The notes beneath the pieces are model-generated. The model worked only from the letters and a program-made list of their open reading frames with translations, was not told the DNA's origin and did not search any database. Shown here piece by piece: positions 32,386-47,100 of a stretch of DNA of 64,000 bases. Position 1 is the stretch's first letter; each line of letters starts with the position of its first letter. The position numbers and the translations under genes were made by a program. The stretch is from Corythucha ciliata (taxonomy: Eukaryota > Arthropoda > Insecta > Hemiptera > Tingidae): positions 7,355,009-7,419,008 of the forward strand of contig CM075938.1 in NCBI GenBank assembly GCA_038030265.1, in the 5' to 3' direction.

Positions 32386-34540
32386 AATTAGCGTTTCTTC
32401 AATTTTTAGCCGCGAATGAGCGCTTTTTCTCTATTTTTTCCCGCAAATTAGCACTTTTACTCACTTTTAGCCGCGAATTGGCATTTTTATACTCTTTAAC
32501 CGTGAATTAGCGTTTATACCAATTTCATCCGCAAGTTAGCGCTCTTTCCGTGAACCGGCAGTTGACATTTTTTGTATTTTAGTCGTGATCAAGGGCGTAG
32601 CCAGGACGGGGCAAAGGTTGGCAGTTGGCCACCTTTTCTTCGACTCATCATTGTGACTGACGGCCCTCGAAAGAGGATGTACAACATGAATCAGCTCGGA
32701 CTCGATTTTTTTCACGAACACCATACTTCTATTCCCGTAGGAAACATGGAAGTAAAAAACGGCTGAACTCGGAAATTAATATTAAAATTAAGCATTTAGA
32801 CATTGAAAACTCGAATAAATCTTTGAATTTCGTTAGAAATACAGATCTTACTCGGAAAAAATGGTCATTTTTAACTAAGCTTAATTGGGAAAAACGATAA
32901 TACATAAAATTAAGAAAAATCGCTCATTCACTGCTAAAATGGAGAAAAGCGCTCATAAACAGCTGACATTTGCGGCTAAAATAGAGAAAACGCTACTTCG
33001 TGGTTTCAGGAGGCAACATCGTGGCTAACGCAGAGAAAATCCGCTATTTAATCGCTAAAAGTGATAAAATCACTAATTCGCGGCAGAAATTGTGGAAATC
33101 TCTAATTTGCTGATTAAATTTAAAAAAAAAAAACGCTAATACAGGGCTTAATTTGAGGAAAAACGCTCATTCGCAGCTAAAAGTGTGGGAAATAGCAGAA
33201 AATTACATAATTCCGAGCCGCCAAATATCTGTGAAATTGTACATGTCAGTTCTAAATATCCGGGAATTTGGTAGTTGTGGGTCTTTATATTCGCGAAATT
33301 GCAAGTTTCAAGGCTTTTTTTGGAGTGAGTGGAACGCGGGCTACCGGCCACGACGATTAGCCGCTAAGTTGCAACTTTATTGAGTCAAAAATACTCGCGA
33401 AGTTCCGGCTGATTATTCGCGATAAGTTTCAGGTTCAAATATTAGCCTGTTTGGGGTCTAAATATCAGTGGAATTTGCAAGCTTTGGGTCTGAATATCCA
33501 CGAAGTTGCTGGGTTTCCTGTCTTTATTATCGCGAAATTGCATTTTTTTTTTTGTTAGTGGACCAAGCCCTGGGCGAGCCGGTAACGACAGCGCCCCAAA
33601 GACTGACATTGACCCCTGAAAGCTGCCCGCCCTCTTCTGTATAAAGTTAGCTACGCCCATGGTTGTGAACGAGCTCTTTTTCTCAATCTTACTCGCAAAT
33701 ATGCTCTGTGTATCAACTTTAGCTACAAAATGGACGCTTTTTCGTAATTTTAGCCTCAAATTATCGCTTTTTCTCAATTATATCCGCGAATCAGCGCTAT
33801 TTTAAAAAAATTAGCCGCAAATAAGGGCTTTTCTTCAATTCAGCCGTGAATAAGGGATTTTTTTTTTCACTTTTAGCCATGAATTCAGTGGTTTTTCTCT
33901 ATCTATTAGCCACGGAATGGCTTTCAGGGGCCGCGAATCATCGTCTTCTCAATTTTAGTTGCGAATACAGCAGTTGTTCTCAATTTGAGCCGTGAACTAG
34001 CGCCTTTTTTCAATTTTGTTCACGAATTTAGCACTTTTTTTTCTCAATCTTACTCACGAATAGTAGTGAATTTCCCAAGTTTTATCACTGAATGATCGCT
34101 TTTTCTTTATTTTATTCGCGTAGGAGCGCCCTTTCTCAATCTCAGCCGCGGACTTACCCCACGAACAGACTTCCGCGTTTTTTCCCCCCTAAATTTCAGC
34201 CGTAAAATGGGCCACCATGAACCGCGACTTTTTTCTCAATTTCGGCCTGGACGTTTATAACGAGGAACCGCCAATTGGCTCGTTTCCTCGATTTTATTCG
34301 CGAATTTGAGCTTTTTTCTTCATTAAAGCCGCGTTTAAGAACTTTTTCTCAATGCCAGCCACGAATGAGCTCTTTTTCGCAATTGTAGTCATCAATATTA
34401 GCGCTTTTTCTAAACTTTCAACAGCGTACTTGCCCCCTCCCCAAGAAGAACGTATTAGCGCGCCTTCTCAGTTTTAGCAGTGAGCTTTTTCTCAATTTCA
34501 GGCATGGATTATTGTTCGTAGGCTTTCTCTAAGAATAGTT
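32386..34540. repeat. Mixed family A and D arrays (intergenic)
   Basis: Family A runs reversed at 32386-32540, forward at about 32880-33190 and reversed again at about 33660-34510. A family D stretch (TTTCGCGGATATTTAGCC type) lies at about 33190-33560. 32580-32880 is unassigned. Unit spacing is about 30 bp throughout. Confidence 0.8.
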
Positions 34541-34978
34541 CACACGGACCTCAATAGGCTAAAACCAATGACAGGGCAAAACGTTCCGTTTTCAGCGCTG
34601 ACGATCCGTTATGGAGGCGTTTTGGGCGGGACGGGAAAAAACTTACCTAAAAATCTCGTTTCTGCATCCATGAACGTTTTTGGAACGGGCTCTCTGAATG
34701 GGGGCCCGGGGCGGTCCGCAAGCTGCAACCGGGTGATTGGCAACTGGCTATCCAATGTGTTGTCCTAGGATCCGATTATGGTAATTTTTCGGGTGTTGAG
34801 GGGAGTTTAGAACGAGTTTTTGATGAGCCTCGTGTTGTTAAAGCTTGGAGCGTGCCAAAAACTCTAAGAAATCTACATGCATAATCCAAAAACTACTGTA
34901 AGGATCGAGAAAATCCGCAAGAACGCAGGTTTTAAACTGCCTGACGTGCTAGCTATCCATGGCGACCAGTAAAAATCA
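34541..34978. other. Intergenic, nothing recognised
   Basis: About 440 bp downstream of the sulfatase gene with no supported feature. Confidence 0.4.
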
Positions 34979-37717
34979 TCACCGGGAGTCCCAGTCGACT
35001 CTATATTCATTTTTGGTTTCATTTCGTCTGTAAATTAAAACATTACCGATAAAATGAGCCAAGATTAGGGTTTTTACTAAATCATTCGTCCCACTTCGTA
35101 ATGTGTCCAAAGCAAATATTATTTTATTCGCTACTTCCGTGTTGTCATTGAAAATATCTCGACACTCCGTAGGATCCTGTTCAATGTCGTACAGACAGTA
35201 ACGATCGCGACAGTTGCGAGACAAGGCGACTTTTTGTTCTTCCGTGGAACAACGGGAGACGCTGTCTCTTGTTTTGTTTCGCATTTCAATTATTTTGTTT
35301 GTGTCCAGTGAAGCTCCTTAGGGAAACCAATGAATGAGGGTGGGTACGAATGGTCGAGTGTAAAACTTACCGATGACTCGAGCTACTTTCGATTCGACGA
35401 CTGCTCGAGCATCGTACGTTGAATTCTGGGGGTTCCATCCCCTGAATTCATCCTCGTAAAATCTCTCTGGTGCCTTGTAACCTAAAAACATGCACACACC
35501 CATCGTCTGCAAGCTTTGAGGTTTCACACTTCTTACTTTTTATTAGTTTATAATTTGCGTAACGGTACGCTTCTATCTCGCTGACATCGTCTATATCAAC
35601 CAGAAATTCCGTTCTAACAGTAGACGTACCGGACCGTATGGCACTCCATTGATCAATTCCGTCGAGACCATTCACAAGATGGCCACCACCTTTGTTTATT
35701 TTATTAATTAAAAGGAAAATATCGATTAAGCAAAGAAAAATACCAGCCGCTGATAGAATCGTAGGAAGCCAGTCCGTCATATGAAATATCCCTTTAACAT
35801 CGGCTCCTTTGTTCTCTAGTCCATTCCACCATAGAACAGCTGGCACTCGTATTCCACCTTCGTAGAGGGACATTTTCGTCTATGAAGATGTTTCGGTTGA
35901 TTAGTTGGAAACTAAGCGACAAAAGTTGGAAAGAGACGTCATTACCCCTCGAAAAGGATAGTTTGATCCGTTGTTTTCCAACTTGTAAATGGGTGCACCA
36001 TTGTCCGACATAAATATAATTATGGTGTTATTCAACATGTTGGTCTCACGAAGGGTGACCGTGATATTCCCGACAGTGTCGTCGAGGTACCGGACCATGT
36101 CTGAAAATTCAAAATGTGATTCACACAGTGCGAATATTTTTGATCTAACGGGGAGGGTAGTTCATCCTCTTGGCGAGGAGTTCGTAAAATTCCACAAATT
36201 AATGTATTCAGCCCCAAAACTGGTAATTCCACCCACTTGCTGTCCACCTACATGACTAAAGTAATTCTACAACGAAATAGTTAATTTTGTAGCTCAATAC
36301 ATCAATTTGTTCTAGAAAATTAACCCCCACAATAATCACCACCACCAGGAGCACCAACCTTCGCGAAATTTGAATTTGGAATAACAAAAATTGGTGATAT
36401 TGTGTTTTGAAGGTTGAAGAATCTGAGAAATTTGGCTATGAAAGAAAGAAAACCTTCGAAGAGATTGTAAATTATGATATTTGTTTATTGCCATCAAAGC
36501 CCATGTATTTGGGTCCGTGAAATTTGGGTTTGAAAGAGCAAAAGTAGGAAAATTCTATAAGGAAAGACAAAACCCACGAAATTTGGTTTTAGGAAGAGCA
36601 AAACCCCTGAAATTTTGTATTTTTTTGCGCATGACTGGTTTTGAATCAGACTGTGAGCGATATTATCTGGTTTTTTGGTGGAATGTACTGGATTGTGGGG
36701 TGAATTTCCATTTTTTGTCCCCCCCTCCCCCCAAGATGTGCGAGAATAACAAAACACTGTTGTCGAAGGTTGCCCCCCCTCAGTGCTAGTAATCGGGCGC
36801 TCCCACCCCTCCCCTGTTAATTGCGGTAAAGAATGGGCGGTCGAGCCTCCGTTTTGACCTCAAATTTCAAGGACCAGAGCTACTTGGTCCTGGACACATC
36901 AGCCTGGAAATTGAGCTCTAAGATTCCCCCCCCCCTCCATGGTACTCGTCCTGCCCTGGGCTGATGAGAAACGTGATATGAACGTGAAATATGTTGGGAG
37001 GGAGGGTAGCCCCACGAAACATTACAAGTTGGTACCGACAAGTAAAACAAAAAAGAGGACACTTTTGACCCTTTACAGGACACTCGAAAAATGTGCCCGG
37101 ACATCCCCGGGCGCTGCAAAAAGTAGGACATGCCCGGGGAAAGTAGGGTGTCTGGTCACCTGTGGTCTGGTCTGGTACTCCCATGCATGGCAAATTTTCA
37201 CTAGGATTCCACAAAATGACTATTGAAAGATGATTTCATCCTGGAAACTGAAGATTTCGTCGTGGAACTGTCCACTTGCTACACCCAAACGTGCCTCAAA
37301 AAACTTGAACTTTCAGGGCGTGAAACTGGAAATCCCCCTTCCCCCCACCAGGAAACCGACAATTGTGGCTCTGCTCTTCTATAGTTGACAGTATCACCCT
37401 CTGAAAGTCTCTGTTTCTCAATCAAACACCTCGCTCCCCTCCCAAAAGGGGACAAATCCGTGTTCTTGTCGCTGAATATGGCTATACATCTATAATATGT
37501 AGGTTGGTTTGGAAAAGGAACTTCCAGACGATACAGTTTCGTTGCGTTGATATTGTTGTTGTTGTTGTTGTTGTTTAGTTGTTGTTGTTATTTTAGTTGT
37601 TGTTGTTGTTGTTGTTGTTGTTTTAGTTGTTGTTGTAGTTTTAGTTGTTGTTGTTTTAGTTGTTGTTGTTGTTTTAGCTGTTGTTGTTTTAGTAGTTGTT
37701 GTTGTTGCTGCGGCTGC

Positions 37718-37757
<40 letters not shown>

Positions 37758-40655
37758 GCTGCTGCTGCTGCTGCTGTTGTTGTTGTTGTTGCTGCGTTGT
37801 TTTGTTTTGTTTCTCTAACCCAATGAGCTGGGGGCTTCAAAACCGAGTCGAGGGCAGCTTCAGGGGTGAACGTTTTGGAATCGTGAAACCAAATTGTGAA
37901 AATTGACAGTTTTATTTCTTTATTGTTTCCTTTGGTGAAGGGGGGGGGGGTTGTTTGATTGAGTATTGTCAGTGATAGAAGAGCAGAGCCACAATTGTCG
38001 TTTTCCAGTTTCACGCCCTCATAGTCAAGTTTTGGGGCACTTTTGGCTGTAAGTGGACAGTTTAACGACTAAATCTTCAGTTTCATGAGTGAAGTCAACT
38101 TTCAATAGTCATTTTACGGGATCCTAGTGAAAGTTTGCCATTTCTGGGGTCAAAATTTGACTCGAATATTCAGCCAGGAAACTTCTAATTTCGCTCAAAG
38201 GACCCGAAATAGCAAATTCACCATTATGCGGCTATTCGTCAGTGTATTGGCGCAGTCGGGGGTCGGCTAGCACAATTCCTTTTCCCTACGGGAACATACA
38301 AAGTAAGAAGGGCCGAAACTCGCCATTTCAAGGGAATTAAGACGTGAAACTCAGAATGTTGAAACTGTTTGAGCCAAATGTCACTTTTTCCCGGGGAAGG
38401 GGGGGGGGACTTGTCAGCCGTGCGACACCACTCCGCCCGTCTTCGTGGCAAGTTATCCCGAGGTCTGAGTCAACAAAAAATCTTTCGTAAACTTTCAATT
38501 TCACGGATATTTAGCCTCAAAACTTACAATTTCTAAGAAATTAAGACCGGTAACTTCAAATCTCACAGACATTAAGACCCAAAACTTGCAATTTTGTGGA
38601 TATTTAGCCAGGAAACTTGTAATTTTGGTTGATTTACTTGGACTTGCCAACTCATTGTTTGCAATTACAGGGCTGTTTCGTGAGACTGAGATGGAAGTGG
38701 CCGGCCCAAGGTTCGGTCTCACTAAACAATAAAGGGTCTCAAACGTTTGATATTTCGCTTGAATTAAGCCGTAAAAGTTGCTTAAATAAAAGTCAGGAAA
38801 GCCAGCTGTTTTGAAAAACCAGGAAAGTTCCAATTTCGCGGACATTTGCCTAAGAAAATGGCGATTTTACGGTTATTCGTCAAGGCTGTGTCGCTACCCG
38901 CCACGAGTAGCTCGGGTTGAGCGGTCGCTCAAAAACAAAAAAAGTCCCCGAAACTTTCAAATTTGTGGAACTAAAGACCAGGAGGTTGCGATTTTGTAGT
39001 TTTGGCATCCGCGAGATGTAATTTCGAGGCTTCATTTGCCAGGCTTTGAGCGCTGTCGGGCCCGGCGGCGGCGTCTACGTTTACTGAAAAAAAAAAAAAA
39101 AAAAAAAAATCCTCGAAACTTTCGAAATCGCGAAATGACAAAGTGAAACGTGCAGTATCGTGAATTTCAAACAGGAATCTCCCAATTTTGCTGATATTTG
39201 CCTGCAAAATGTTGCAATTTTGCGTGAGGGCGCTGTCGTGGAAGGCTAGTCTGGGCCTGGGCGGGAACTTGCAAATTCCCGGATTTGAGACTTGCTATTT
39301 CCCGCATATCTAGACCCAAAACTTACAATTTCGCAGATATTTAGCTGCAAATGATGTAATTTTGTAGTTACTTTTCTCAATTTTAGCTGATTTTAGCGTT
39401 TTTCACTATAACTCAAGAAACTTGATGGAAAAAATGGCTAGGACATTATTTCTTGAAAAGAAAGAGTTTATCAGATTTATGGTGCCCCCCCCCCCCAAGA
39501 TAAAATCGTATATCAGCCACTGCCCCCAGCATTGACTATTCAGGACGAAAAAGGTTTGGTGGTCATCACGTATCGTTATTATGTACCAAAGTGGATTAAT
39601 GTGAGGGGGGGGGGTCTGATCGCGCAGATCCAATGTACTGAATTGTCTACTTTACCACAAACCTTCATAAAATCGTCTATCGGGATTCGCATTCTGAGAT
39701 ATCCTCTCCGGCGGAGGCTCTAGTCCGATAAGCAAATTCCCTCGATGCGGCGTCGGGTGGCTCACCATCAAAAACATTGGCTTCGTCGCGTCGTGCCGTT
39801 TGATGTGCTCGACGGCTTCGTCGTTTATCAAATTCGGCAGGTAGTGACCGAAAAATTCGGGCCAGGCTTTCGTTCGATTTCTCCATGCATCGAGACCTTC
39901 CCCCCCCCGCGCCCGCCGCCATCAGAATTTCGTATTACTTCGACAAACTGAATGAACTTATACGATTTGGTTTTGTTTACCCGGTCTTCCTAGATTGCTG
40001 GCACCGTCGTAGTATCCAAGAAACCCGTTGTGATAGCCGAAAAATGAATCGAATCCTCGTTGATTCGGACAGTGCTCAACAGTGTAATAACCTACGTGCC
40101 ATTTCCCTATTAAGTACGTTGAGTAACCCAGGTCTTTGAGATACTAAAAAAATAAATGGATTGCAGGGAGATTAGGCTCCAAATTTAGGTAATATGTCTT
40201 CTACCTGGGGTAAAATCTTTTCATTCAGTGGAATTCCATGCGGTTCCCCATTAAGCAAAGGAGGCCCCTGCGTTCCTAAATATACAGTGCACGAGCGCAG
40301 TTTTCTATACCTTTTAACTAACCTGTACGAATGGGATATTTTCCAGTGAGCAAAGCCGTTCTTGATGGTGTACACGATGGCTGAGAGTAAAACTGACTGA
40401 GGCGTATTCCGCTGAAAGCCAAAGCGTCTATATTGGGTGTCGCGATGTCGCTACCGTGATAGCCCACGTCTCCCCATCCCTGTAGACGTTGGAATGCGAC
40501 TGTGTGTTTCTTAAAAATGTTTCGTTTAAAGACTATACCATGTCATCGGCCATAATAATAACGACGTTTGGTTTGACAACACCGTTGGTATTTCCTTCTG
40601 TAACAATTAGTACCCATAATATGAGAATACGGGAATCAATATGAGCTACTTTCAT
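34979..40655 (-). CDS. Arylsulfatase B-type sulfatase
   Basis: This is a Cys-type sulfatase, which hydrolyses sulfate esters such as those of glycosaminoglycans, in the lysosome or after secretion. ATG at 40653-40655 starts a hydrophobic signal-like N-terminus ([10 protein letters not shown]) followed by NVVIIMADD, the metal-binding Asp pair. Next come [25 protein letters not shown] sequence with the formylglycine motif CTPSR (Cys codon 40372-40374), the second signature GKWHVG with [18 protein letters not shown] with catalytic-type His, and after a 3.6-kb intron [23 protein letters not shown] (metal-binding DN) and [11 protein letters not shown]. Exons 39.68-39.89 kb and 36.097 kb join in frame (FYE|DMVRYL). 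All catalytic residues I can check are present. A 50-nt intron probably removes 35018-35067 near the stop. Arylsulfatase B/I/J assignment is by layout. Confidence 0.9.
36330..36650 (-). repeat. Family B units, reversed (sulfatase intron)
   Basis: CGAAATTTGGTTTTAGGAAG-like units at roughly 30-bp spacing, reverse complement of family B. Confidence 0.6.
36905..37170. mobile_element. Possible hAT-like transposon terminal fragment
   Basis: The right end reads GGGGAAAGTAGGGTGTCTGG-TCACC with internal GCCCGGACATCCCCGGGC and AAAAAGTAGGACATG. This resembles the CAGGGTGACCAGA...-type ends of hAT non-autonomous elements. No matching left end or transposase is visible. Confidence 0.3.
37187..38157. repeat. 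Long inverted repeat flanking a (GTT)n tract
   Basis: About 37187-37450 and 37928-38157 are reverse complements with scattered mismatches and small indels; shared blocks include CAATTGTGGCTCTGCTCTTC, AAAATGACTATTGAAAG and GGCGTGAAACTGGAAA. The spacer of about 480 bp contains the microsatellite. The arms carry no ORF. Confidence 0.85.
37548..37798 (+). repeat. (GTT)n/(GCT)n microsatellite
   Basis: About 250 bp of GTT triplets interrupted by TTTTA and GCT. It produces homopolymeric Thr/Cys/Gln-like frames on both strands that are not genes. It lies in the sulfatase intron. Confidence 0.97.
38460..39400 (+). repeat. Family D array, ~30-bp period (sulfatase intron)
   Basis: Diverged units around TTTCGCGGATATTTAGCC plus CGAAACTTGCAA, spaced about 30 bp, with weaker units from 38160. 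39400-39670 is unassigned and contains C and G runs. Confidence 0.8.
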
Positions 40656-42512
<1,857 letters not shown>

Positions 42513-42605
42513 AGTGGGCCGATACAAAAAAAAATTAGAGATCCGCTTTTCTCGTTTCATCGACCTCGCTTCCTTTCCTGTTATTTTGCCCCTAAAATTG
42601 TAATT

Positions 42606-42611
42606 AATAAA
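42606..42611 (+). terminator. Poly(A) signal of beta-tubulin
   Basis: A canonical AATAAA lies about 95 bp past the stop codon in an otherwise repeat-free 3' flank. Confidence 0.7.
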
Positions 42612-42649
42612 CAAGTTGGCTCCACAACTAGATCTAGAAGATCTCAATT

Positions 42650-44195
42650 CACATAAATAGTGATGGTCTGGAGACCTGCATTGCTCTGTAAATGGTTATT
42701 GCACTTGCACCTACCAATCGTGAGCAGGAAAAATCAACATGTTCGCTCATGACCATTGGTTGATGGTGTCCCAACCCATCCGTTAACCTCACTCACAAGC
42801 ATCTCTAAACCTGCCCTTTTCTATTATTCTAACGACATCTGAGCTGGCTTTCCACTTAACCACTCAGGTGTGAATCCAGGGAGGGGAGGGGGGGGCACAG
42901 TGGAGTCGAAGTGCTAGCCATTTTCACATAAATCTTCTACTAGGGCAGTGGCCACTATAAACACTGCAGTGGAACTAGATTGGGACGCGCAGATGGCGCC
43001 GCGCCCCGGGTATCGATACTACAGAGGGTCCCACGTTTCCCCGAAAGGTTCGGTATTAATTGGAATTAACAGGTGCAGATCCATTCGAATAAAAAGACAG
43101 CGATTGCGGATTCGGCTCCTTCAAACATCAATTTAGGGGATTTCCTCTTCATCAAAAACCAAATTTTGTTATTTTGTCTCTTATCAAGGCCCCAATTCGC
43201 CGTGAAGTTTTAGTCTTTCATGCCCCATAATGTCGTGGATTTGAATTTTACGGATTTTTCTTATTTTAAACCCCAATGTTGCGTTTTTATACACTCTTTC
43301 AAAACCAAAATAGGTCTTTTTGGCTAATACGTATCCCATTTTTGCTCCTCCGAACCCTAATTTCGCGGATTTTGCTCCTTCAAACCCCAATTTCACTGTA
43401 TGGAGCTAACGAGAAACGCTAGAGTGGTCTTCTAGCTGGGCGCATTTGGCCATAATGGGCATGGGGGGGGGGATTAGGGTCGAATAATCGGTGTACACGT
43501 CCGAGGGGTGAGGGGGAGGAGATGGCAGTGGACCTCCACCTATCCGGCCCCAGGGCGGAAGTGGCTATGAGGCCCATTTGTCTCTGAATAGACAAGAAAC
43601 CAATTTAATTTTTGAGAAAAGTTAAATAATGACTTTTATACATAGTTTTAGCGGCTAATTAGAATATTTTTTCCGCTTTCAGTCATAAATTGTGTCGATA
43701 TTTTAGCTGAAAATGCCTCCAAGAAGCTTTGAGAATCGAGTTGGGGGTTAGGTCAAGGTTGACCCATCACCCACCAGCAGTCAGGTGTTAGTGCAAGAGA
43801 TGGCCCTACGCGTGCAAGTCTCAGGTTACCAGCCTCTCTGGCCGTTGGTTCCCGTCACTGGCCAGGTGACGAGTCACGGTGTGGACTGAAGCGTCCTAAA
43901 GAGGATGGAGTTTCGCCCGAAGGTGAGGATCATCGCTCCTCGTGAGGGGGGGGGGTTGGTACGGAATGGGGTTGTGAGGGGAGGAGGGAAAAAGAAAGAA
44001 GGAGTGCGAGGGGAGAGAGGGCTAGCTCTTTTCCTCAGAGTCGCTAGAGTCGACAGTAGGAGAGACAGTAGCGGCGCTGGGCGGAGGAACCCAGGTCTCA
44101 GGGTGGTGACGTCGATTGGCCTAGGCTTGCGCAAAGAGGTTGAGGCGGCGGGCGTCCTGACGGGAAGACAGTGTCCAGGCGTCTCTGCTCGGGAT
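42650..44195. repeat. Intergenic with a family B array at 43080-43400
   Basis: The 43080-43400 part has units like AATTTCGCGGATTTTGCTCC spaced about 30 bp. 42650-43080 and 43400-44195 show no recognised feature besides G runs near 42887, 43466 and 43948 and a purine-rich stretch at 43970-44030. Confidence 0.65.
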
Positions 44196-44199
44196 GGAA

Positions 44200-47100
44200 A
44201 TTTTTTTTTTTTTTTTTATCTTATGCCTTGACGGTTTGCGGCAACTTCGGCCATTCGTCTTCTCGCAGCCCAATATAACGTCGAGTTTCTGGTGTAAATA
44301 CAATTTTCGGCCTCCAAGGATGCACGGACGTCTTCAAGCTCTGGACAATTACCCAGATGCTGACCATCCATGAACCCGCCTCCACAGAGCACACAATCCG
44401 GGCTCTGAAATACACCTATTCTGTGCAGGTGGCCTTGGAGGTAGTCATGGCCTGTGGTTAGCCTGAAACAGGCTACAGCTACTTGTCGAGGAATGTTATG
44501 TGGAATCCGTCCGTTTTGTACAGTCAGTGATTGCCACTTCCTACCTTCAGCTTCCCGCTGCTGCCTTACTTCCAAAGATTTCATAATACAGGTCTTAATA
44601 GCTCTTTTGGAAGTGTGGTACGTGACGCTATTCTCAAATTGGGCGGAAAGGGCACCCTCTCTCGCCAGACGATCAGCTTCCTCATTCCCATACACTCCAC
44701 AGTGTCCGGGAATCCACTGAAGCACCAGTTCCACTCCTCTGCTGATCAGCTCGTGTGCTCGTTGCTTGGACCTTCTCACAATGGAACTGTCGTCATCTCC
44801 TCTAGCGTTACACACGGCTTGGAGAGCTGCCATGGAGTCCAAAAAAATTGCGATTCTGGTGTCAGCTCTCCTCAGGCACTCGCCCAGAGCCATAGAAATG
44901 GCTTCGACCTCCCCGTCAAAGTTGGAGGCTGACTGTCCAACGGGAGCACTAAGTTGGAAAGAGTTGGAGAAAACTCCTGCTCCTGCATTGGTGGTCGAGT
45001 TTTGGGCGGATCCGTCAGTGTAGACATGCAGCCATGTTTCAGGTGGATATCTCTCCTCTATAGTCGCCAGGGCAAGGGATCTCAGCTCCTGGGATGAACA
45101 CAGCTCCTTACTAACGTCTCTAACGAGGTCAAGTCTTAGCCGGGGAGTGCTCAGGATTGGCATTGAACCAAGAAAAGCCTCTCTCGGGCCAAGAGAGATG
45201 GCATGCTCTCCTCAATCCTTGCCACTGCAGAAGTGAAGCTTGTCTGGGTCTTCAGTCTAGGTGCCACACTGTTGTCCTGGGTCCAGTATGGATCACTAAG
45301 CCTTGCCAGCCTTTCCCTCAACATTACAGAGGCTATCTGCTGTCGGTCCTTCAAAGGTTCAATGCCCGACTGGACTTGCATTGCAGTGATTGGTGTAGAC
45401 CTTGGGCCACCTGTTACGACTCGCAGGGCGCAGTTCTGGGCTTTTTCCAGCTTTGTGAGGTGGGTATCTGCAGCAGTCACAGTAACCTCAGATCCATACT
45501 CCAGAACAGGGCGCACGTAGGTTTTGTAGGTTAAGGCCAGGACATCCTGAGTTGCACCCCATTTGGTACCAGTGAGTCGCTTGAGCAATTTACATCTATT
45601 CAGGCCTTTATCATTCAGAGAATCAATATGTTTCCTCCAGGTGAGCTGCGTGTCCAGTCTCACCCCCAGGTAGACTGCCTCCGATGTTCTCGGGATGGCT
45701 TCAGAGTTGTAGAAGAGCGAGATGGAATGCTCCTTTTTGGAAAGGCTAAACAGCTGAAAAATGGTCTTAGTTGGACTCACTGTCATCTCATTTTCGGCAG
45801 CCCATCTACCCAGTGATCTCAACGCTCCATTCAGTGCAGTTTCGAGGGCTTGAATCGAGCTGCTTGTACCCCAGATCACCAAGTCGTCAGCATGAAGGAG
45901 TGCGTTAATTCCAGGACTTGTAACCTGGTTGATGACATCATCAATCATTATGCTGAATAGCGTCGGGCTCAGCACTGAGCCCTGCGGAAGTCCCTGGCGA
46001 GTCTGTCTGTACACTGAGACCTCATTGTTGTATCGCACCCTAATGAAGCGCTGAGCAAGAAAAGAGGCGACAAACCTGTACATATGTCCATGCACACCCA
46101 GCTCCAGGAGCTTACTGAGCAGCTTTTTCCGCCAGACAACATCAAATGCTGATTTAAAATCCACAAACACAGCCAGTGACCTTTGTTTACGTTGGAACCC
46201 GTTCTTTATTTCTTGGGACAAATGGGCAATATGTTCCATGGTACTGCGGTGTGCTCGGAATCCTGCCTGCGCGTGGGATAGCAGTCCCCGTTCTTCCAGG
46301 AATATGTTCAGCCGGTTGAGAACCATCCTCTCCAACAGCTTGCAAAACACACTCGTGAGTGTAATTGGACGGAAGTTCTCTGAGCAGGTTGGAGATTTGC
46401 CCTTCTTAGAAATGGGTATTATTTCTGCTTTTCGCCATTCTGCAGGCATTCCAGCTACCCATACTCGATTCAGGAAAGTCAACACTGTTTCTTTGGCTTT
46501 TTCTGCCATATGAATAAGAAATTCTGGTAGGATCTCATCAGGACCTGCGCTTTTTCCTTTCTTAGATTGCGTGAGGGATGCTCTAAGTTCAGAGATAGTG
46601 AAAGGGCTGTTGAAAAGGTCCTGCTCCATGGAGTTCAGTGCTAATGGTTTCAGCTCAGTGTATGGCTTACCATTGTGCTTCTTTGGTCTGTAGTTCTTAC
46701 AGCACAGTAGTGCTTACAGAAGTGTGAAGCTATGTCCTTTGGATTGGTAAGTAGCCTGTCTCCTCTCTTCATGGGCTGATTTTTTTCTTCCCTTTCATTG
46801 CTGAGCCTGGAAACAAGTTTGTGCGCCCTGAGCCCGTCCTTTCGATAGTCCATCCTTCCCACAAAACCCCTGTAGGACTGCCTCTTACCCTGAACCACAC
46901 CCCTTCTCAAAATTGCCTCTTTTTGTTTAAGTATTACACGATCAGCATGTCTTCCTGACTCTTCAGCAGCATCACGCGCCTCATCTCTCTCCTCCTTTGC
47001 AAGCTGGAGCTGACTGTTCCAGAAAGGTCGATAATGCTTCACCTTTCCCCTGGGTACTGCCTTCATAGCGCATTTGAGTATGGCACTTCTCAGGCTGTTG

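Noticed and set aside
36100..36255. Possible extra sulfatase exon reading [21 protein letters not shown]
   Set aside because: The upstream exon (FYE) joins in frame directly to DMVRYLDD at 36097, as the family requires, so this stretch is the intron end.
37490..38014. Open frames of poly-Thr or poly-Cys on both strands
   Set aside because: Pure translation of a (GTT)n microsatellite within an intron of the sulfatase gene.
44216..45163. RNase H frame as a host ribonuclease H gene
   Set aside because: It is co-linear with the adjacent RT on the same strand, ends in a retroelement zinc finger and is followed by a poly(A) tail.
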